Below, piece by piece: positions 1 to 9,222 of a stretch of DNA of 64,000 bases. Numbering within the stretch: position 1 is the stretch's first letter; each line of letters begins with the position of its first letter. The DNA is from Solirubrobacterales bacterium (GTDB lineage: Bacteria; Actinomycetota; Thermoleophilia; Solirubrobacterales; 70-9). Under the pieces are notes generated by a model. It ran no database searches and had not been told where the DNA came from. It saw only the letters and a program-made list of their open reading frames with translations. Position numbers and translations under genes: made by a program. The stretch covers positions 1-64,000 of the forward strand of contig JAFKLL010000017.1 in NCBI GenBank assembly GCA_017304845.1, written 5' to 3'.

Positions 1-694
1 AGTCGGTCGGGGGGACGATCGGGGCCGCGACCGCGATCGCCATGTCCTTGCCGTCGGGGCTCTTCCACGGGGCGAGCGAACCGTCGGGCAGCATGATCCG
101 GTCCTTGAGCGCGCCCAGGGACATCGACTTGGCGCCGCCGTAGGAGGCGCCGACGGTGCCGATCTTCTTCGGCTGGATCAGGCCCTCGTCGGCCAGGATG
201 CCGACCAGGTACTGGGCGTCACGGACCTCGTAGCGGGTGTCCATCAGGTGGATGAAGCCCTTGTCGCAGGCGCCGGGCGTGACGGCGTCGAGCGCCTCGA
301 TCGCCTCGGTCTTGCCACAGGACTTCTTGAAGCCCCGCTCGGTCATCGAGAAGGCGGCCATGCCGGCGTCGGTGAAGCGCTTCAGGTCACCGCCGAAGCC
401 CTCCTTGCCGCCGCCGAAGCCGTGGAAGTACATGGCAAGCGGGTAGGGGCCGGGGCCGAACTCGGCGGCGTCCGGGAAGGCGACGTTGACGTCGATCGGG
501 GTGCCGTCCCAGCTGGGGACGGTGTTGGCGGGAGCGTTCGAGTCGGCGCCGCCCGGGCCGGAGCACTCACGCACGCCACTGGGCTGGGTGGTGCAGGGGA
601 TTTTCCCGTCGAAGACCGATGTGATCTCGGCCTGTGCCGATGGCACGACGGCGAACATGAACAGTGCTGCAAGGGCTACGGCAAGCTTTCGCAT
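1..694 (-). CDS. Secreted CocE/NonD-type serine hydrolase, paralogue 1 (C-terminus outside window)
   Basis: Alpha/beta hydrolase of the S15/CocE superfamily, predicted to be exported. Only about 231 N-terminal residues are visible; the frame stays open to the left edge. The ATG at 694 opens a signal peptide (MRKLAV, hydrophobic core, AQA cleavage site). Then come the DGTPIDVNVAFP strand, the HGFGGG oxyanion loop and the nucleophile elbow GASYGG with Ser184. An AGGGA sequence lies just upstream of the ATG. It is the third member of a tandem array with the next two genes and shares their opening residues MRKLAV. The substrate is unknown; the family covers X-Pro dipeptidyl peptidases, esterases and cocaine-esterase-like enzymes. 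Confidence 0.88.
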   Translation of the reverse strand, partial: MRKLAVALAALFMFAVVPSAQAEITSVFDGKIPCTTQPSGVRECSGPGGADSNAPANTVPSWDGTPIDVNVAFPDAAEFGPGPYPLAMYFHGFGGGKEGFGGDLKRFTDAGMAAFSMTERGFKKSCGKTEAIEALDAVTPGACDKGFIHLMDTRYEVRDAQYLVGILADEGLIQPKKIGTVGASYGGAKSMSLGALKDRIMLPDGSLAPWKSPDGKDMAIAVAAPIVPPTD

Positions 695-836
695 GTGATC
701 CCTGATTCTCCCTAGTCGGTTTGGCGCCGCTCCCCGCGGCTCCCTCTTTTGAACACGGGCACGACCCGTTCGGCTCGCTCCCTGACCGGAGGAGGATAGC
801 ACCGGCCTTCGGGGTCGCCGGATGGGGCCGGATGCA

Positions 837-865
837 AGAAAAAGGGCCCCGCGAACGCGGGGCCC
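837..865 (-). terminator. Intrinsic terminator of hydrolase paralogue 2
   Basis: Nine-base-pair stem (GGGCCCCGC at 844-852 with its complement at 857-865), GAAC/GTTC tetraloop, followed on the minus strand by TTTTTCTTG. It sits 28 bases past the stop codon at 893. Confidence 0.88.
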
Positions 866-892
866 TTCTCCTTCGTTTGGACGAAACGAAAC

Positions 893-3361
893 TCAGCGAA
901 CCTTGCCGGTCCGCTTGACGACGACGAAGCGGGCCTGCTTGCCGCCGACCAGGACGCGGGAGCGGAGAGCCTTGAGGCCCTTGACCCGCTTGACCCGGAC
1001 CTTGCCGTGGCGGCGGATCCGCTTCTTGCTGTCCTTGAACAGCTTGCGGGCCTTGCCGGTCAGGTTGAACCGGACCGAGACCGTCTTGCCGGCCGCGGCG
1101 GTGACCCCGGCCTTGGTCGCCAGCACGACGCCCCTGCCCTTGCCGCGCTTGGGCGCGCCCTTGAACTGGACCCGCGCCTTGGCGCAGGAGTCGTTCGCGG
1201 CGGCGCACTTGACGCGGGCGATCAGGACCTTGCCCTTGACCGTCGCGCCGACCACGGCGATCTTGCCGATCACCGGGTAGGTCGCCTTGCGGTACTCGGC
1301 CAGGGTCTGCGAGCCGATCGCCTCGTTGCCCGGGGCGAGAGTCGCACCCGGCCGGTCGGGCAGGACCCGCTTGGCCGGAGCCTTCACGAGGCCACCCAGC
1401 GCGCCGGGCTGCTCCTGAACCGGGATCCTCAGCTCGAGGTCCTCGATCGTGGTGGGCTGCTGGTTGTTCGACGGACGGCTGTAGTTGTTGAATGTTCCGT
1501 CCGCTGCCTTCGCCGCTCCACCGTCGAAGGGCAGGATCTCGAGACGGAGCCTGTGGCCTTGCTTGACGGTCCAGCCGTTGGCGTTGAGCTGGATGATCTG
1601 GAGGCCATCACCGGGCGAGCGGTAGGCCGTCCGGGCGACGAGAGTCTTCGTCGCGCCGTCGGGTGAAACATCCACCAGCCGGAATGCGAGGGTCGATTCG
1701 TCGCCTGCCTGGGTGATCTTCGCGATCACCGTGGGCGAGCCCATCATCGTGTAGCCCGCCGCCGGTGCGGGGTCGGTCTCGTAGTTGGCGGTGCCGGTTT
1801 CCTTGGCGCCGGTGCCTTCGGCGCATGCCTGGCCATTGGGTGGCGGCAGGAGGCCGGCCGGATTGGGGCTGTACAAGGTGCCGTTAGCGCGGTCTCCGCC
1901 GTCCACCGCCACGGTCTGCGCAGCTGTGTCCTTGACGGTGACCTCGCCGGGGGCCTGATCAACCCAGTTGCCGGTCACGAACGGCCCGGCATCGGAATCG
2001 GAGTTGGGGCAGACCTGCGTGTAGGTCGTGACGTTCGACGCCGGCTGCGAGCCGGCGTTCTTCATGTAGTAGTCGAACCACTGATCTTCAAGGTCCTGAC
2101 GGGCCGAGGAGACCGCAGCCTTGTTTTGGCCACGCGGATGGCCGAACGAACCGAAGAAGAGGCCGATCGGCGAATTGGGGTACTCGGCCCTGGTTCGGTT
2201 GTAGAAGCGGAGCGCTTCGCCCGCCGGGAACAGGTCATCGGTGAACCCTGAGCTGATCAGCAGGGGCGCCGGGGCCTGGCCGTGATCGATGTAGTACGAC
2301 GAGTGGTACTTGGTGATCTGGTCCAGCATGTTCTGTGCCGCTGTCTGATCGAACGGTTCGCCGTTGTCCATCAAGGCCTTCCAGCCGGTGATGTCGGCTT
2401 CCGGGTCCTGGCCGATCGGCGCGTAGGCGCCGTTGATCTGACCACCGAGGTACAGCGCGCTGACGTAGGACTGCTTCATCACGCCGAACGGGCCGTAGTA
2501 CGGGGAATCCTTGATGTAGTCGAGATCGTTGCCATTCGGGTTCAGCGCGTAGGCCAGGTCGGTCCACGGAATCGTCGGGGCGGAGACCGCGATGCTCATC
2601 GGGGTGCCCTCGGGGCTGGTCCAGGCGGCGTAGCTGCCGTTGGGCAGCATGATCCGATCCTTCAGCGCGGCCAGTGCCATCGACATGCCACCGCCGTAGC
2701 TGCCTCCCTGGGAGGCGACGTCCGGCTTCACCAGTCCCTCATCGACCAGTTCGCCGACGATGCTCTGGGCATCACGCACTTCGAAGCGGGTGTCGTCGAG
2801 GTGGATGTAGCCCTTGGTGGCGCAGTCGGAGTCCGCGCTGATCGCGGCCGGCTTGCCGCAGGACTGATGGAATCCGCGGTTGGTCTGGGTGTAGACCGCG
2901 TAGCCCTTCTGGAGGTAGTGCTGGATCTCCTTGAAGTTGAAGCGTTGGCCGCCGTAGCCGTGGAACTCCATGACCAGGGGGTAGGGGCCCGGGCCGAACT
3001 CGCTTTCGTCCGGGAAAGCGACGTTGACGTCGATCGGCACGCCGTCGAAGCTTTCGACAGTGGCACGATCGTCCGAGGGGAGCGCCGGGGTGACGGTCGG
3101 AGCGAGGTTGCCAGCGGTCTGACCCGGGGCGCCGGCGAGCAGCAGTCCGTCGCCGTTGTCGCCGATGGTTCCGGACACGCCGGACCAAGTCCTCAGCGTG
3201 CCGCACCAAGTCTGACCTTCCGACCCGGAAACGCTGCCTTCGGCGGTCACCTGACCGCAATCGACGGCGCCATCGAAGACGGAAGTGGGGGGTGTCGCCT
3301 GGGCAGCCGAGACGATGAAAAGGCTGCCGATCAAGGCGAGAAGCACTGCAAGCTTGCGCAT
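893..3361 (-). CDS. Secreted CocE/NonD-type serine hydrolase, paralogue 2
   Basis: Exported alpha/beta hydrolase of 822 residues. The start at 3361 is preferred over an upstream in-frame ATG because GGAGA lies 4 bases before it and a signal peptide (MRKLAV...AAQA) follows directly. The nucleophile elbow GGSYGGG carries Ser221; likely partners are the Asp in FTDDLFP and the His in FGSFGHPRG. A jelly-roll domain of the PepX C-terminal type covers roughly residues 470-690. The last 110 residues form a Lys/Arg-rich, Gly-poor beta-type tail that recurs in paralogue 3 and in the repeat protein at 18894-20780, so it may be a cell-wall attachment module. A promoter-like sequence lies upstream and a strong terminator follows. 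The substrate is not known. Confidence 0.93.
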   Translation of the reverse strand: MRKLAVLLALIGSLFIVSAAQATPPTSVFDGAVDCGQVTAEGSVSGSEGQTWCGTLRTWSGVSGTIGDNGDGLLLAGAPGQTAGNLAPTVTPALPSDDRATVESFDGVPIDVNVAFPDESEFGPGPYPLVMEFHGYGGQRFNFKEIQHYLQKGYAVYTQTNRGFHQSCGKPAAISADSDCATKGYIHLDDTRFEVRDAQSIVGELVDEGLVKPDVASQGGSYGGGMSMALAALKDRIMLPNGSYAAWTSPEGTPMSIAVSAPTIPWTDLAYALNPNGNDLDYIKDSPYYGPFGVMKQSYVSALYLGGQINGAYAPIGQDPEADITGWKALMDNGEPFDQTAAQNMLDQITKYHSSYYIDHGQAPAPLLISSGFTDDLFPAGEALRFYNRTRAEYPNSPIGLFFGSFGHPRGQNKAAVSSARQDLEDQWFDYYMKNAGSQPASNVTTYTQVCPNSDSDAGPFVTGNWVDQAPGEVTVKDTAAQTVAVDGGDRANGTLYSPNPAGLLPPPNGQACAEGTGAKETGTANYETDPAPAAGYTMMGSPTVIAKITQAGDESTLAFRLVDVSPDGATKTLVARTAYRSPGDGLQIIQLNANGWTVKQGHRLRLEILPFDGGAAKAADGTFNNYSRPSNNQQPTTIEDLELRIPVQEQPGALGGLVKAPAKRVLPDRPGATLAPGNEAIGSQTLAEYRKATYPVIGKIAVVGATVKGKVLIARVKCAAANDSCAKARVQFKGAPKRGKGRGVVLATKAGVTAAAGKTVSVRFNLTGKARKLFKDSKKRIRRHGKVRVKRVKGLKALRSRVLVGGKQARFVVVKRTGKVR

Positions 3362-3421
3362 CTGTTCTCCGGTTCTCTCCTGGTTTCCCTGGCCCCGGGG
3401 TGCTTCCCGGAGCCGGGCCAC

Positions 3422-3450
3422 TCTATAGAACGCGTGAGTACGCAACAAGT
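3422..3450 (-). promoter_or_regulatory. Candidate promoter of hydrolase paralogue 2
   Basis: On the minus strand a TATAGA hexamer (3422-3427) is preceded at 15-17 bases by TTGTTG/ACTTGT. The implied start is near 3415, giving a leader of about 54 bases that carries the ribosome binding site. The -35 match is modest. Confidence 0.45.
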
Positions 3451-3493
3451 TGCGAAGCCGGATACTGCCGGCGTTCATGGAGGTGCTTGACGG

Positions 3494-5800
3494 TCAGCGT
3501 TTTCGCGAGATCCGGGCGGAGCGGCGGAACGACGCGGCTTTCAGATCGCGCGGCCGCACGGTCACCCGGACCGCGATGCGACGGGCACGCGGCCGCTGCC
3601 GCAGCAGCTTGCGACCGCGAGGAGTCAGCCGGGTGCGGACCGTCCGGGCCCGGCCCGGAGCCACGGTCACACCCGCGAAGCGTGCGAGGGTGCCGCGGGT
3701 CCGACGGGTCGCGCCTTTCACCACGATCCTGGCTCGCGGGCAGGTCGAGGCGCTGGCCTGGCAACGGATCTTGAGTTGGAGTCGCTTGCCGACGATCCGC
3801 ACCGCTCCGACCGCGAGGCGACGCTTCCGAGGCGGCACATAGTCGTCGATCGGCGTGGCCGGCCCGTATCCGGGGGCGAGCTTCACGCCGGGCCGGTCGG
3901 GCAGGACCTTGGCCGCCGGGGCCTTCACCAGCCCGCCGGCCGCGCCGGGCATATCGGCGACCGGGATCCTCAGGTCGAGATCGCTGACGACCGCGTCGGT
4001 CTGGTCGTTGGAGGGGCGTCCGTAGTTGGCCACCAGCCCGGCGGGCACGGATGCGTCCTTGGGCAGCAACTCGAGCCGCAGGACGTGACCCTCCTCGACC
4101 TTCCAGCCGTTGGCGTGGAGCTGGAAGACCTGGAAGCCATCGCCCTGGGGGCGCCAGAGACCGCGGGCGACCAGCGTCTTCGTGAGCCCACCGGGGGCGA
4201 CGTCGACCAGCCGCGCGGCGAGCTGAGAGGTGTCGCCCGCCTGCTTGATCTTTGCGATCACGGTCGGCGCGCCCAGCACGGTGAACCCTCCGGCCGGAGC
4301 GGGGGAGAGCTCGTAGTCGGCGCTGCCGCTCTCCTTGCCTCCCGGCGCGGCGGCGCAGGCCTGGCCGAGCGGGGCCGGGTTGAAGATCTGGCCGCTCACC
4401 GGGTCGCCGCCGGTGGCGGAGACGATCTGCGCCGTCGAGGAGAGGAGTCGGATCTCACCGGGCGAGATCGAGGCCCAATCCTTGGCGACGTACGGGTCGC
4501 CCACGGGGGCCGAGGCCGGGCAGGTCTGGAGCAAGGCGTGGACGTTCGTGGCGGGCGCGGGACCCTGGCCGGCCAGGTAGTGGTCGACCCACTGGTTCTC
4601 GATGCTCTCCTGGTAGGCGGTGGCGTCGGACTTCGACATGCCCCGCATGTGGCCGGAGTTGGGGCCGAAGATCAGGCCGATCCGGGCGTCCGGGTACTGG
4701 GCCCGGGTCCGGTTGTAGAAGCGCGTGGCCTCGTCGACGGGGAAGAGGTCGTCGGTGAAGCCGGAGTAGATCAGGAGCGGGGCCGGCTGTTCGCCGTGAT
4801 CGATGTAGTAGGAGGAGTGGTGGGCCTTGATCTCATCGAGGATCGCCTGCGCTTCGGGGCGTCCGTCATAGGGCTCACCGGCGCTGAGCAGGCTCAGACA
4901 ACCGGAGAGGTCGGCCGACGGGTCCTCGCCCGCCGGGGCGTATCGGCCTTCCCCGACCGACAGGCCGATGCCGTAGAGCAGATTGACCCAGGACTCCTTC
5001 ATCACCCCGAACCGGCCGTGGTAGGAGGCGTCCTCGATGTAGTCGATGTTGGAGCCGTTGGGAACCAGGGAGTAAGCGAGGTCGGTCCAGGGGATGCTGG
5101 GGATCCCGACCGCGAGGCTCATCGGCTTGCCGTCGGGGCTTTCCCAGGCCACGAGGGTCCCGTCGGGCAGCATGGTCCGATCCTTGAGAGCGGCGAGGGC
5201 CATGGTCAGGCCGCCGCCGTAGCTGCCGCCCGTGGCGGCGATCCGCTGCGGCTGGACGAGCCCCTCGTCGGCCAGCATGCCCGCGAACAGCTGGGCGTCA
5301 CGGACCTCGTAGCGGGTGTCGAGGAGCCGGACCCATCCGTCGGCGCAGCCGGTTGGGTCGGCATCGCGGGAGGCGGTGCTGCCGCAGGACTCGTGGAAGC
5401 CGCGATCGGTCATCGAGAAGACCGCGTAGCCGCGCTGGAGCCAACGCTGCATCGCGGTGAAGTTGATCTTCGACTGGCTGTAGCCGTGGAAGATCATGAC
5501 CAGCGGGTAAGGCCCGTCGGGGCCGGACGTGGGGGCGGGAGGAAAGGCGACGTTGACGTCGATCGGCACGCCGTCGAAGGTCTTGGCCGTGCTTCGACTC
5601 AGAAGGTTTGAGGTGCCGGTGCCGCACCAGCGCTGACCGGCTGTGGACTGGGCACCGGACGGCAGCGGGATCAGCGGGTCGGTCTGCACTGCGCAGCTCA
5701 CGGCGCCGTCGAAAACATCGGGGATCGTGGCCTGGGCGGCACTCCCCTGTCCCAGGAGCAGGATGGCGGTGACGGCGACGGACACTGCGAGCTTTCGCAT
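3494..5800 (-). CDS. Secreted CocE/NonD-type serine hydrolase, paralogue 3
   Basis: Exported alpha/beta hydrolase of 768 residues, shorter than paralogue 2 mainly because it lacks the Gly-rich insert after the first Cys pair. The ATG at 5800 follows GGAGGGAATCG. Signal peptide MRKLAV...AQA; elbow GGSYGGG with Ser193; candidate acid in FTDDLFP and candidate His in NSGHMRG; PepX-C-like domain near 450-640; Arg-rich C-terminal tail. It is upstream of paralogue 2 on the same strand with a 132-base gap. The array looks like two rounds of tandem duplication with later divergence. The function is probably extracellular ester or peptide hydrolysis; the substrate cannot be read from sequence. Confidence 0.93.
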   Translation of the reverse strand: MRKLAVSVAVTAILLLGQGSAAQATIPDVFDGAVSCAVQTDPLIPLPSGAQSTAGQRWCGTGTSNLLSRSTAKTFDGVPIDVNVAFPPAPTSGPDGPYPLVMIFHGYSQSKINFTAMQRWLQRGYAVFSMTDRGFHESCGSTASRDADPTGCADGWVRLLDTRYEVRDAQLFAGMLADEGLVQPQRIAATGGSYGGGLTMALAALKDRTMLPDGTLVAWESPDGKPMSLAVGIPSIPWTDLAYSLVPNGSNIDYIEDASYHGRFGVMKESWVNLLYGIGLSVGEGRYAPAGEDPSADLSGCLSLLSAGEPYDGRPEAQAILDEIKAHHSSYYIDHGEQPAPLLIYSGFTDDLFPVDEATRFYNRTRAQYPDARIGLIFGPNSGHMRGMSKSDATAYQESIENQWVDHYLAGQGPAPATNVHALLQTCPASAPVGDPYVAKDWASISPGEIRLLSSTAQIVSATGGDPVSGQIFNPAPLGQACAAAPGGKESGSADYELSPAPAGGFTVLGAPTVIAKIKQAGDTSQLAARLVDVAPGGLTKTLVARGLWRPQGDGFQVFQLHANGWKVEEGHVLRLELLPKDASVPAGLVANYGRPSNDQTDAVVSDLDLRIPVADMPGAAGGLVKAPAAKVLPDRPGVKLAPGYGPATPIDDYVPPRKRRLAVGAVRIVGKRLQLKIRCQASASTCPRARIVVKGATRRTRGTLARFAGVTVAPGRARTVRTRLTPRGRKLLRQRPRARRIAVRVTVRPRDLKAASFRRSARISRKR

Positions 5801-5880
5801 CGATTCCCTCCGTTGGATTCCCCAGATGACTGTGGACTGCTTATCCGGCCCCGCCGATCTCCAAACAGCGAGGTACGTGA

Positions 5881-5953
5881 CTCCGGGGGGAGGACTCGAA
5901 CCTCCATTACCGGGACCAAAACCCGGTGGGTTAGCCAGTTACCCCACCCCGGA
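5881..5953 (-). tRNA. tRNA-Gln (anticodon TTG)
   Basis: Minus-strand cloverleaf of 73 bases. The acceptor stem TCCGGGG pairs with CCCCGGA, G is the discriminator, the anticodon loop is TTTTGGT within a GGG/CCC stem, and the T-arm carries GGTTCGAGTCC. CCA is not encoded. Confidence 0.95.
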
Positions 5954-5985
5954 ATCGCCGCGCACTCTACCTCCGACGGCCGGGG

Positions 5986-5997
5986 TAGGCTGCCGCC
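5986..5997 (+). promoter_or_regulatory. -10 element of a leaderless transcript (HdeD-like gene)
   Basis: TAGGCT at 5986-5991 lies exactly six bases before the ATG at 5998, so transcription should start at or within a base of the start codon. No ribosome binding site is present. Identical TAGGCT-N6-start arrangements occur at 15333-15344 and 44076-44087. Confidence 0.6.
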
Positions 5998-6555
5998 ATG
6001 ACCTACGAAGAGGAAGTCCAGAGGGAAGTGAAGCGGAGCACGGGCATCTTCACCGGCGTCGGGATCCTGATGATCCTGCTCGGCGCCTTCGCCGTCCTGA
6101 TCCCGAACGTCGCTTCCTGGGGCATGACCGTCCTGATCGGCTGGATCCTCGTGATCGGCGCGGCTTTCCTCTTTGCCTGGTCGTTCACCGCGCCGGGGGC
6201 GTTGAACGTGATCGCCCGCATCGCCTGGTCGATCCTCACCCTGGCAGCCGGCCTGTTCCTCTTGATCAACCCGGACAAGGGAGCGAAGGCGCTCACCTTG
6301 ATCCTGATCATCTACTTCCTGCTGGCCGGCGCGATCCGCCTCGGCGCGGCCTTCGCGCAGCGCGGCATCCCCGGGGCCGGCTGGCTCGGCCTGAACGGCG
6401 CCCTCTCCGTGATCATCGGCCTGATCTTCCTCGTGGACTACCCGGAGTCGGCCGACTGGGCGATCGGCCTCCTGGTCGGGATCGACCTGATCTTCTCCGG
6501 CTGGACCTTGATCCTCCTGTCCCAGGAGGCCAAGGATCAGGCGCTGGGCAACTAG
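5998..6555 (+). CDS. HdeD-like (DUF308) membrane protein
   Basis: Membrane protein of 185 residues with a short charged N-terminus (MTYEEEVQREVKR) and six hydrophobic helices in three repeated pairs, the pattern of the HdeD/DUF308 family. Each repeat has a glycine-rich turn followed by a polar patch, for example NPDKGAKA. Family members in enterobacteria are linked to acid resistance; in actinobacteria the role is not established. It appears to be a single-gene unit: a leaderless promoter in front and a terminator 22 bases after the stop. Confidence 0.85.
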   Translation: MTYEEEVQREVKRSTGIFTGVGILMILLGAFAVLIPNVASWGMTVLIGWILVIGAAFLFAWSFTAPGALNVIARIAWSILTLAAGLFLLINPDKGAKALTLILIIYFLLAGAIRLGAAFAQRGIPGAGWLGLNGALSVIIGLIFLVDYPESADWAIGLLVGIDLIFSGWTLILLSQEAKDQALGN

Positions 6556-6576
6556 CCCGAGTCGCTTCCGGCGGAG

Positions 6577-6617
6577 CCCGATCATCCATTCGAGGATCTC
6601 GTGATCGGGCGGGTTTT
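6577..6617 (+). terminator. Terminator with 17-base loop after HdeD-like gene
   Basis: CCCGATCA at 6577-6584 pairs with TGATCGGG at 6602-6609 around a 17-base loop, followed by CGGGTTTTCGTGG. The loop and the tail resemble those at 40148-40180, although the stems differ. Confidence 0.7.
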
Positions 6618-6665
6618 CGTGGCGATCCGGGCGCAGACCGGATCGCTGCTGTTTTAATGCGTCCA

Positions 6666-8069
6666 GTGACTGGGCCCCCCGTAACAGCGCTGATCATGGC
6701 GGCCGGTCAGGGCACGCGCATGCGCTCGTCCCTGCCCAAGGTGCTCCATCCCGTCTGTGGTCGGCCGATGATCGCCTGGCCGGTGCTCGCCGCCCGCGAG
6801 GCCGGGATCGACCGTGTGGCGGTGATCGTCTCGCCCGACCGTGACCTGGGCGGCGCCCTGCCGGATGGGGTCGAGACGGTCGCGCAGGAGACCTCGAACG
6901 GGACCGGCGGCGCGGTGCGGGCGGCGCTCGCGATCGTCCGCGAATCCGCCCGGGTCCTGGTCCTCTCCGGCGATGTCCCGCTGGTCTCGTCCGACGTGAT
7001 CGGCGGCCTGATCGGCGCCCAGGAGGAATCGGGCGCTTCGGCCACGGTCATGACCGCGGTGCTCGACGACCCCGGCGCCTACGGCCGCGTGGTCCGCGGC
7101 GCCGACGGCACGGTCTCGAAGATCGTCGAGGCGAAGGCCCCCGGCGACGCCACCGACCAGGAGCTGGCGATCAAGGAGGTCAACTCCGGCACCTACGTGT
7201 TCGACGGTCCCTCGCTGGCCTCGGCCCTGGACGAGATCGACTGCGACAACGCCCAGGGCGAGTACTACCTGCCGGACGTGATCAAGGTGATGCGGGCCCG
7301 TGGCGAGCTGGTCACCGCCCATGTCTCCGACGACCCGGCGATCAACCTGGGAGTCAACAACCGGGCCGATCTCTCCGTGGTGGAGACCGAGGCGCGGAAG
7401 CGGATCCTGACCCGCCACATGCTCGACGGCGTGACCATCGTCGATCCGGCCACGACCTGGATCGACGCCGGGGTGACGATCGGCAAGGACACCCGGATCG
7501 AGCCGGGCACTTCGCTGCGTGGGGCGACCGAGGTCGGGGAGAGCGCCGTGATCGGCCCACACTCGACCGTGATCGATTCCGGGATCGGGGATCGCTGTCA
7601 GGTGATCCACTCCTATCTGAACCTCTGCGAACTGGCCGCCGACAGCCTGGCCGGGCCGTTCGCCTACCTGCGTCCCGGCGCCAAGCTGGAGGACGGGGCG
7701 AAGGCCGGCACCTTCGTCGAGATCAAGAACTCGACCGTCGGGGCCGGCTCCAAGGTGCCGCATCTCTCTTACATCGGCGATGCCGAGATCGGGGCGGGCT
7801 CCAACCTGGGGGCCGGCACGATCACCGCGAACTACGACGGTGTGAACAAGCATCGGACCAAGATCGGGCCCGGCGTGAAGATCGGGGTGGACACCATGTT
7901 GGTGGCCCCGGTCGAGGTCGGCGAGGGGGCCTGGACGGGGGCCGGAGCGGTTATCCGGCAGAATGTCCCGCCGGGCGCACTCGCCGTGAGCAGTGGCGAC
8001 CAGAGAACCGTGGATGAATATGCCGAGCGGCGTGCCGCCCGTGAAGCAGAAGGGGAAAGCAGTCAGTGA
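6666..8069 (+). CDS. glmU: Bifunctional UDP-GlcNAc pyrophosphorylase / glucosamine-1-P acetyltransferase
   Basis: Makes UDP-N-acetylglucosamine for peptidoglycan by acetylating glucosamine-1-phosphate and then coupling it to UTP. The N-terminal uridylyltransferase domain opens with AAGQGTRMRSSLPKVLH, the nucleotide-binding signature. The C-terminal half is a left-handed beta helix of hexapeptide repeats ending in the acetyl-CoA site (GAGTITANYDG...TMLVAP). About 467 residues, close to the usual 450-460. I chose the GTG at 6666 because TTTAAT (6653-6658) sits seven bases before it; an in-frame ATG at 6657 would lie inside that hexamer but cannot be excluded. The stop overlaps the prs start by four bases (GTGA), so the two are translationally coupled and both supply activated sugar precursors. 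Confidence 0.95.
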   Translation: MTGPPVTALIMAAGQGTRMRSSLPKVLHPVCGRPMIAWPVLAAREAGIDRVAVIVSPDRDLGGALPDGVETVAQETSNGTGGAVRAALAIVRESARVLVLSGDVPLVSSDVIGGLIGAQEESGASATVMTAVLDDPGAYGRVVRGADGTVSKIVEAKAPGDATDQELAIKEVNSGTYVFDGPSLASALDEIDCDNAQGEYYLPDVIKVMRARGELVTAHVSDDPAINLGVNNRADLSVVETEARKRILTRHMLDGVTIVDPATTWIDAGVTIGKDTRIEPGTSLRGATEVGESAVIGPHSTVIDSGIGDRCQVIHSYLNLCELAADSLAGPFAYLRPGAKLEDGAKAGTFVEIKNSTVGAGSKVPHLSYIGDAEIGAGSNLGAGTITANYDGVNKHRTKIGPGVKIGVDTMLVAPVEVGEGAWTGAGAVIRQNVPPGALAVSSGDQRTVDEYAERRAAREAEGESSQ

Positions 8070-9097
8070 CCATTACCGAGACCTCAGTCAGCGTCTCCTC
8101 GACCATCCCTCACGACTATTCGAAGCGGGCGATGGTCTTCGGTGGCCGCAGCTCGAAGGACCTGGCGGCCAAGATCGCCGGCAAGCTCTCGCTCTCGGTC
8201 GGTGACGTCACCCTCAAGACCTTCTCGGACGGGGAGATCTACGGCCGCTACGAGGAATCGATCCGTGGCGCCGACGTCTTCCTGGTCCAGTCGACCTGCG
8301 CCAACGCCGAGACGGGCATGACCCCGAACGACGCCCTGATGGAGCTGATGATCATGGCGGACGCCGCCCAGGGCGCTTCCGCGCACCGGATCATCGCCGT
8401 GATGCCCTGGTTCGGCTACGCCCGCCAGGACAAGAAGTCGGCCCCGCGCGAGCCGATCACGTCGCGGGTCGTGGCCCGTTCGCTGGAGGCGGTCGGGATC
8501 GACCGTGTCCTCACCATGGACCTCCACGCCGGCCAGATCCAGGGCTTCTTCACGATCCCGGTCGATCACATGACCGCGCAGCCGATGCTGACCCAGTGGT
8601 TCGCCGACCAGTACGACCCCGAGGAGCTGGTCATCGTCTCCCCGGATGCCGGCCGCGCCAAGGCCGCCCGCAACTTCGCCCGCAAGGTGGGCACCGAGTG
8701 GGCGATCATGGAGAAGGAGCGGCCCAAGCAGCAGGTCGCCGAGATCGGCTACGTGGTCGGTGACGTCAAGGACAAGATCGCGATCATCTCCGACGACATG
8801 ATCGACACGGCCGGCACGCTCTGCGCCGCCGCCCGCACCGTCCTCGACGAGGGCGCCAAGTCGGTCATCGCCTGCGCGACCCACGGCGTCTTCTCCGGTC
8901 CCGCCTACGAGCGGCTCCCCTACGAGAACTCGGGCCTGGAGAAGATCGTCGTCACCGACACCATCCCGCTCCGTCCCGGCGCCCCGGACAACATCCAGGT
9001 CCTCTCGACGGCCGGCACCCTGGCCGACTCGATCCGCCGGATCTTCACCGACGACTCGGTCTCCGAGATCTTCGCCGGCGAGAACCAGCTCTTCTAA
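8066..9097 (+). CDS. prs: Ribose-phosphate pyrophosphokinase
   Basis: Transfers pyrophosphate from ATP to ribose-5-phosphate to give PRPP for nucleotide, His and Trp synthesis. 343 residues, slightly longer than the usual 315-330 because of an N-terminal extension before the KRAMVFGGRSS core. Visible signatures: PWFGYARQDKK near the ATP loop, TMDLHAGQIQGFF, SPDAGRAK, and the PRPP-binding motif IISDDMIDTAGT. The GTG start overlaps the glmU stop, with AGGGGAAAG upstream. The glmU-prs pair is a common bacterial arrangement. Two inverted repeats follow the stop. Confidence 0.97.
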   Translation: MTITETSVSVSSTIPHDYSKRAMVFGGRSSKDLAAKIAGKLSLSVGDVTLKTFSDGEIYGRYEESIRGADVFLVQSTCANAETGMTPNDALMELMIMADAAQGASAHRIIAVMPWFGYARQDKKSAPREPITSRVVARSLEAVGIDRVLTMDLHAGQIQGFFTIPVDHMTAQPMLTQWFADQYDPEELVIVSPDAGRAKAARNFARKVGTEWAIMEKERPKQQVAEIGYVVGDVKDKIAIISDDMIDTAGTLCAAARTVLDEGAKSVIACATHGVFSGPAYERLPYENSGLEKIVVTDTIPLRPGAPDNIQVLSTAGTLADSIRRIFTDDSVSEIFAGENQLF

Positions 9098-9107
9098 CCC
9101 ACCAACC

Positions 9108-9222
9108 GAAACTCGGTTCGGGTCATTCCGAAGCATTCCGAGTTTCACTTGGCGAGCGCTCCACGTCTGCGCTCAACTGAAACTCGGATCGTGTCGAAAC
9201 AACGCGATCGGAGTTTCAGTTC
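9108..9222. terminator. Double hairpin between convergent prs and TetR gene
   Basis: First dyad: GAAACTCGG (9108-9116) with CCGAGTTTC (9139-9147). Second dyad: 17-base arms at 9176-9192 and 9206-9222 with one mismatch and a 13-base loop. Both arm sets share the core GAAACTC/GAGTTTC, so four related arms lie within 115 bases. They can fold on either strand and probably stop transcription in both directions. Confidence 0.65.
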
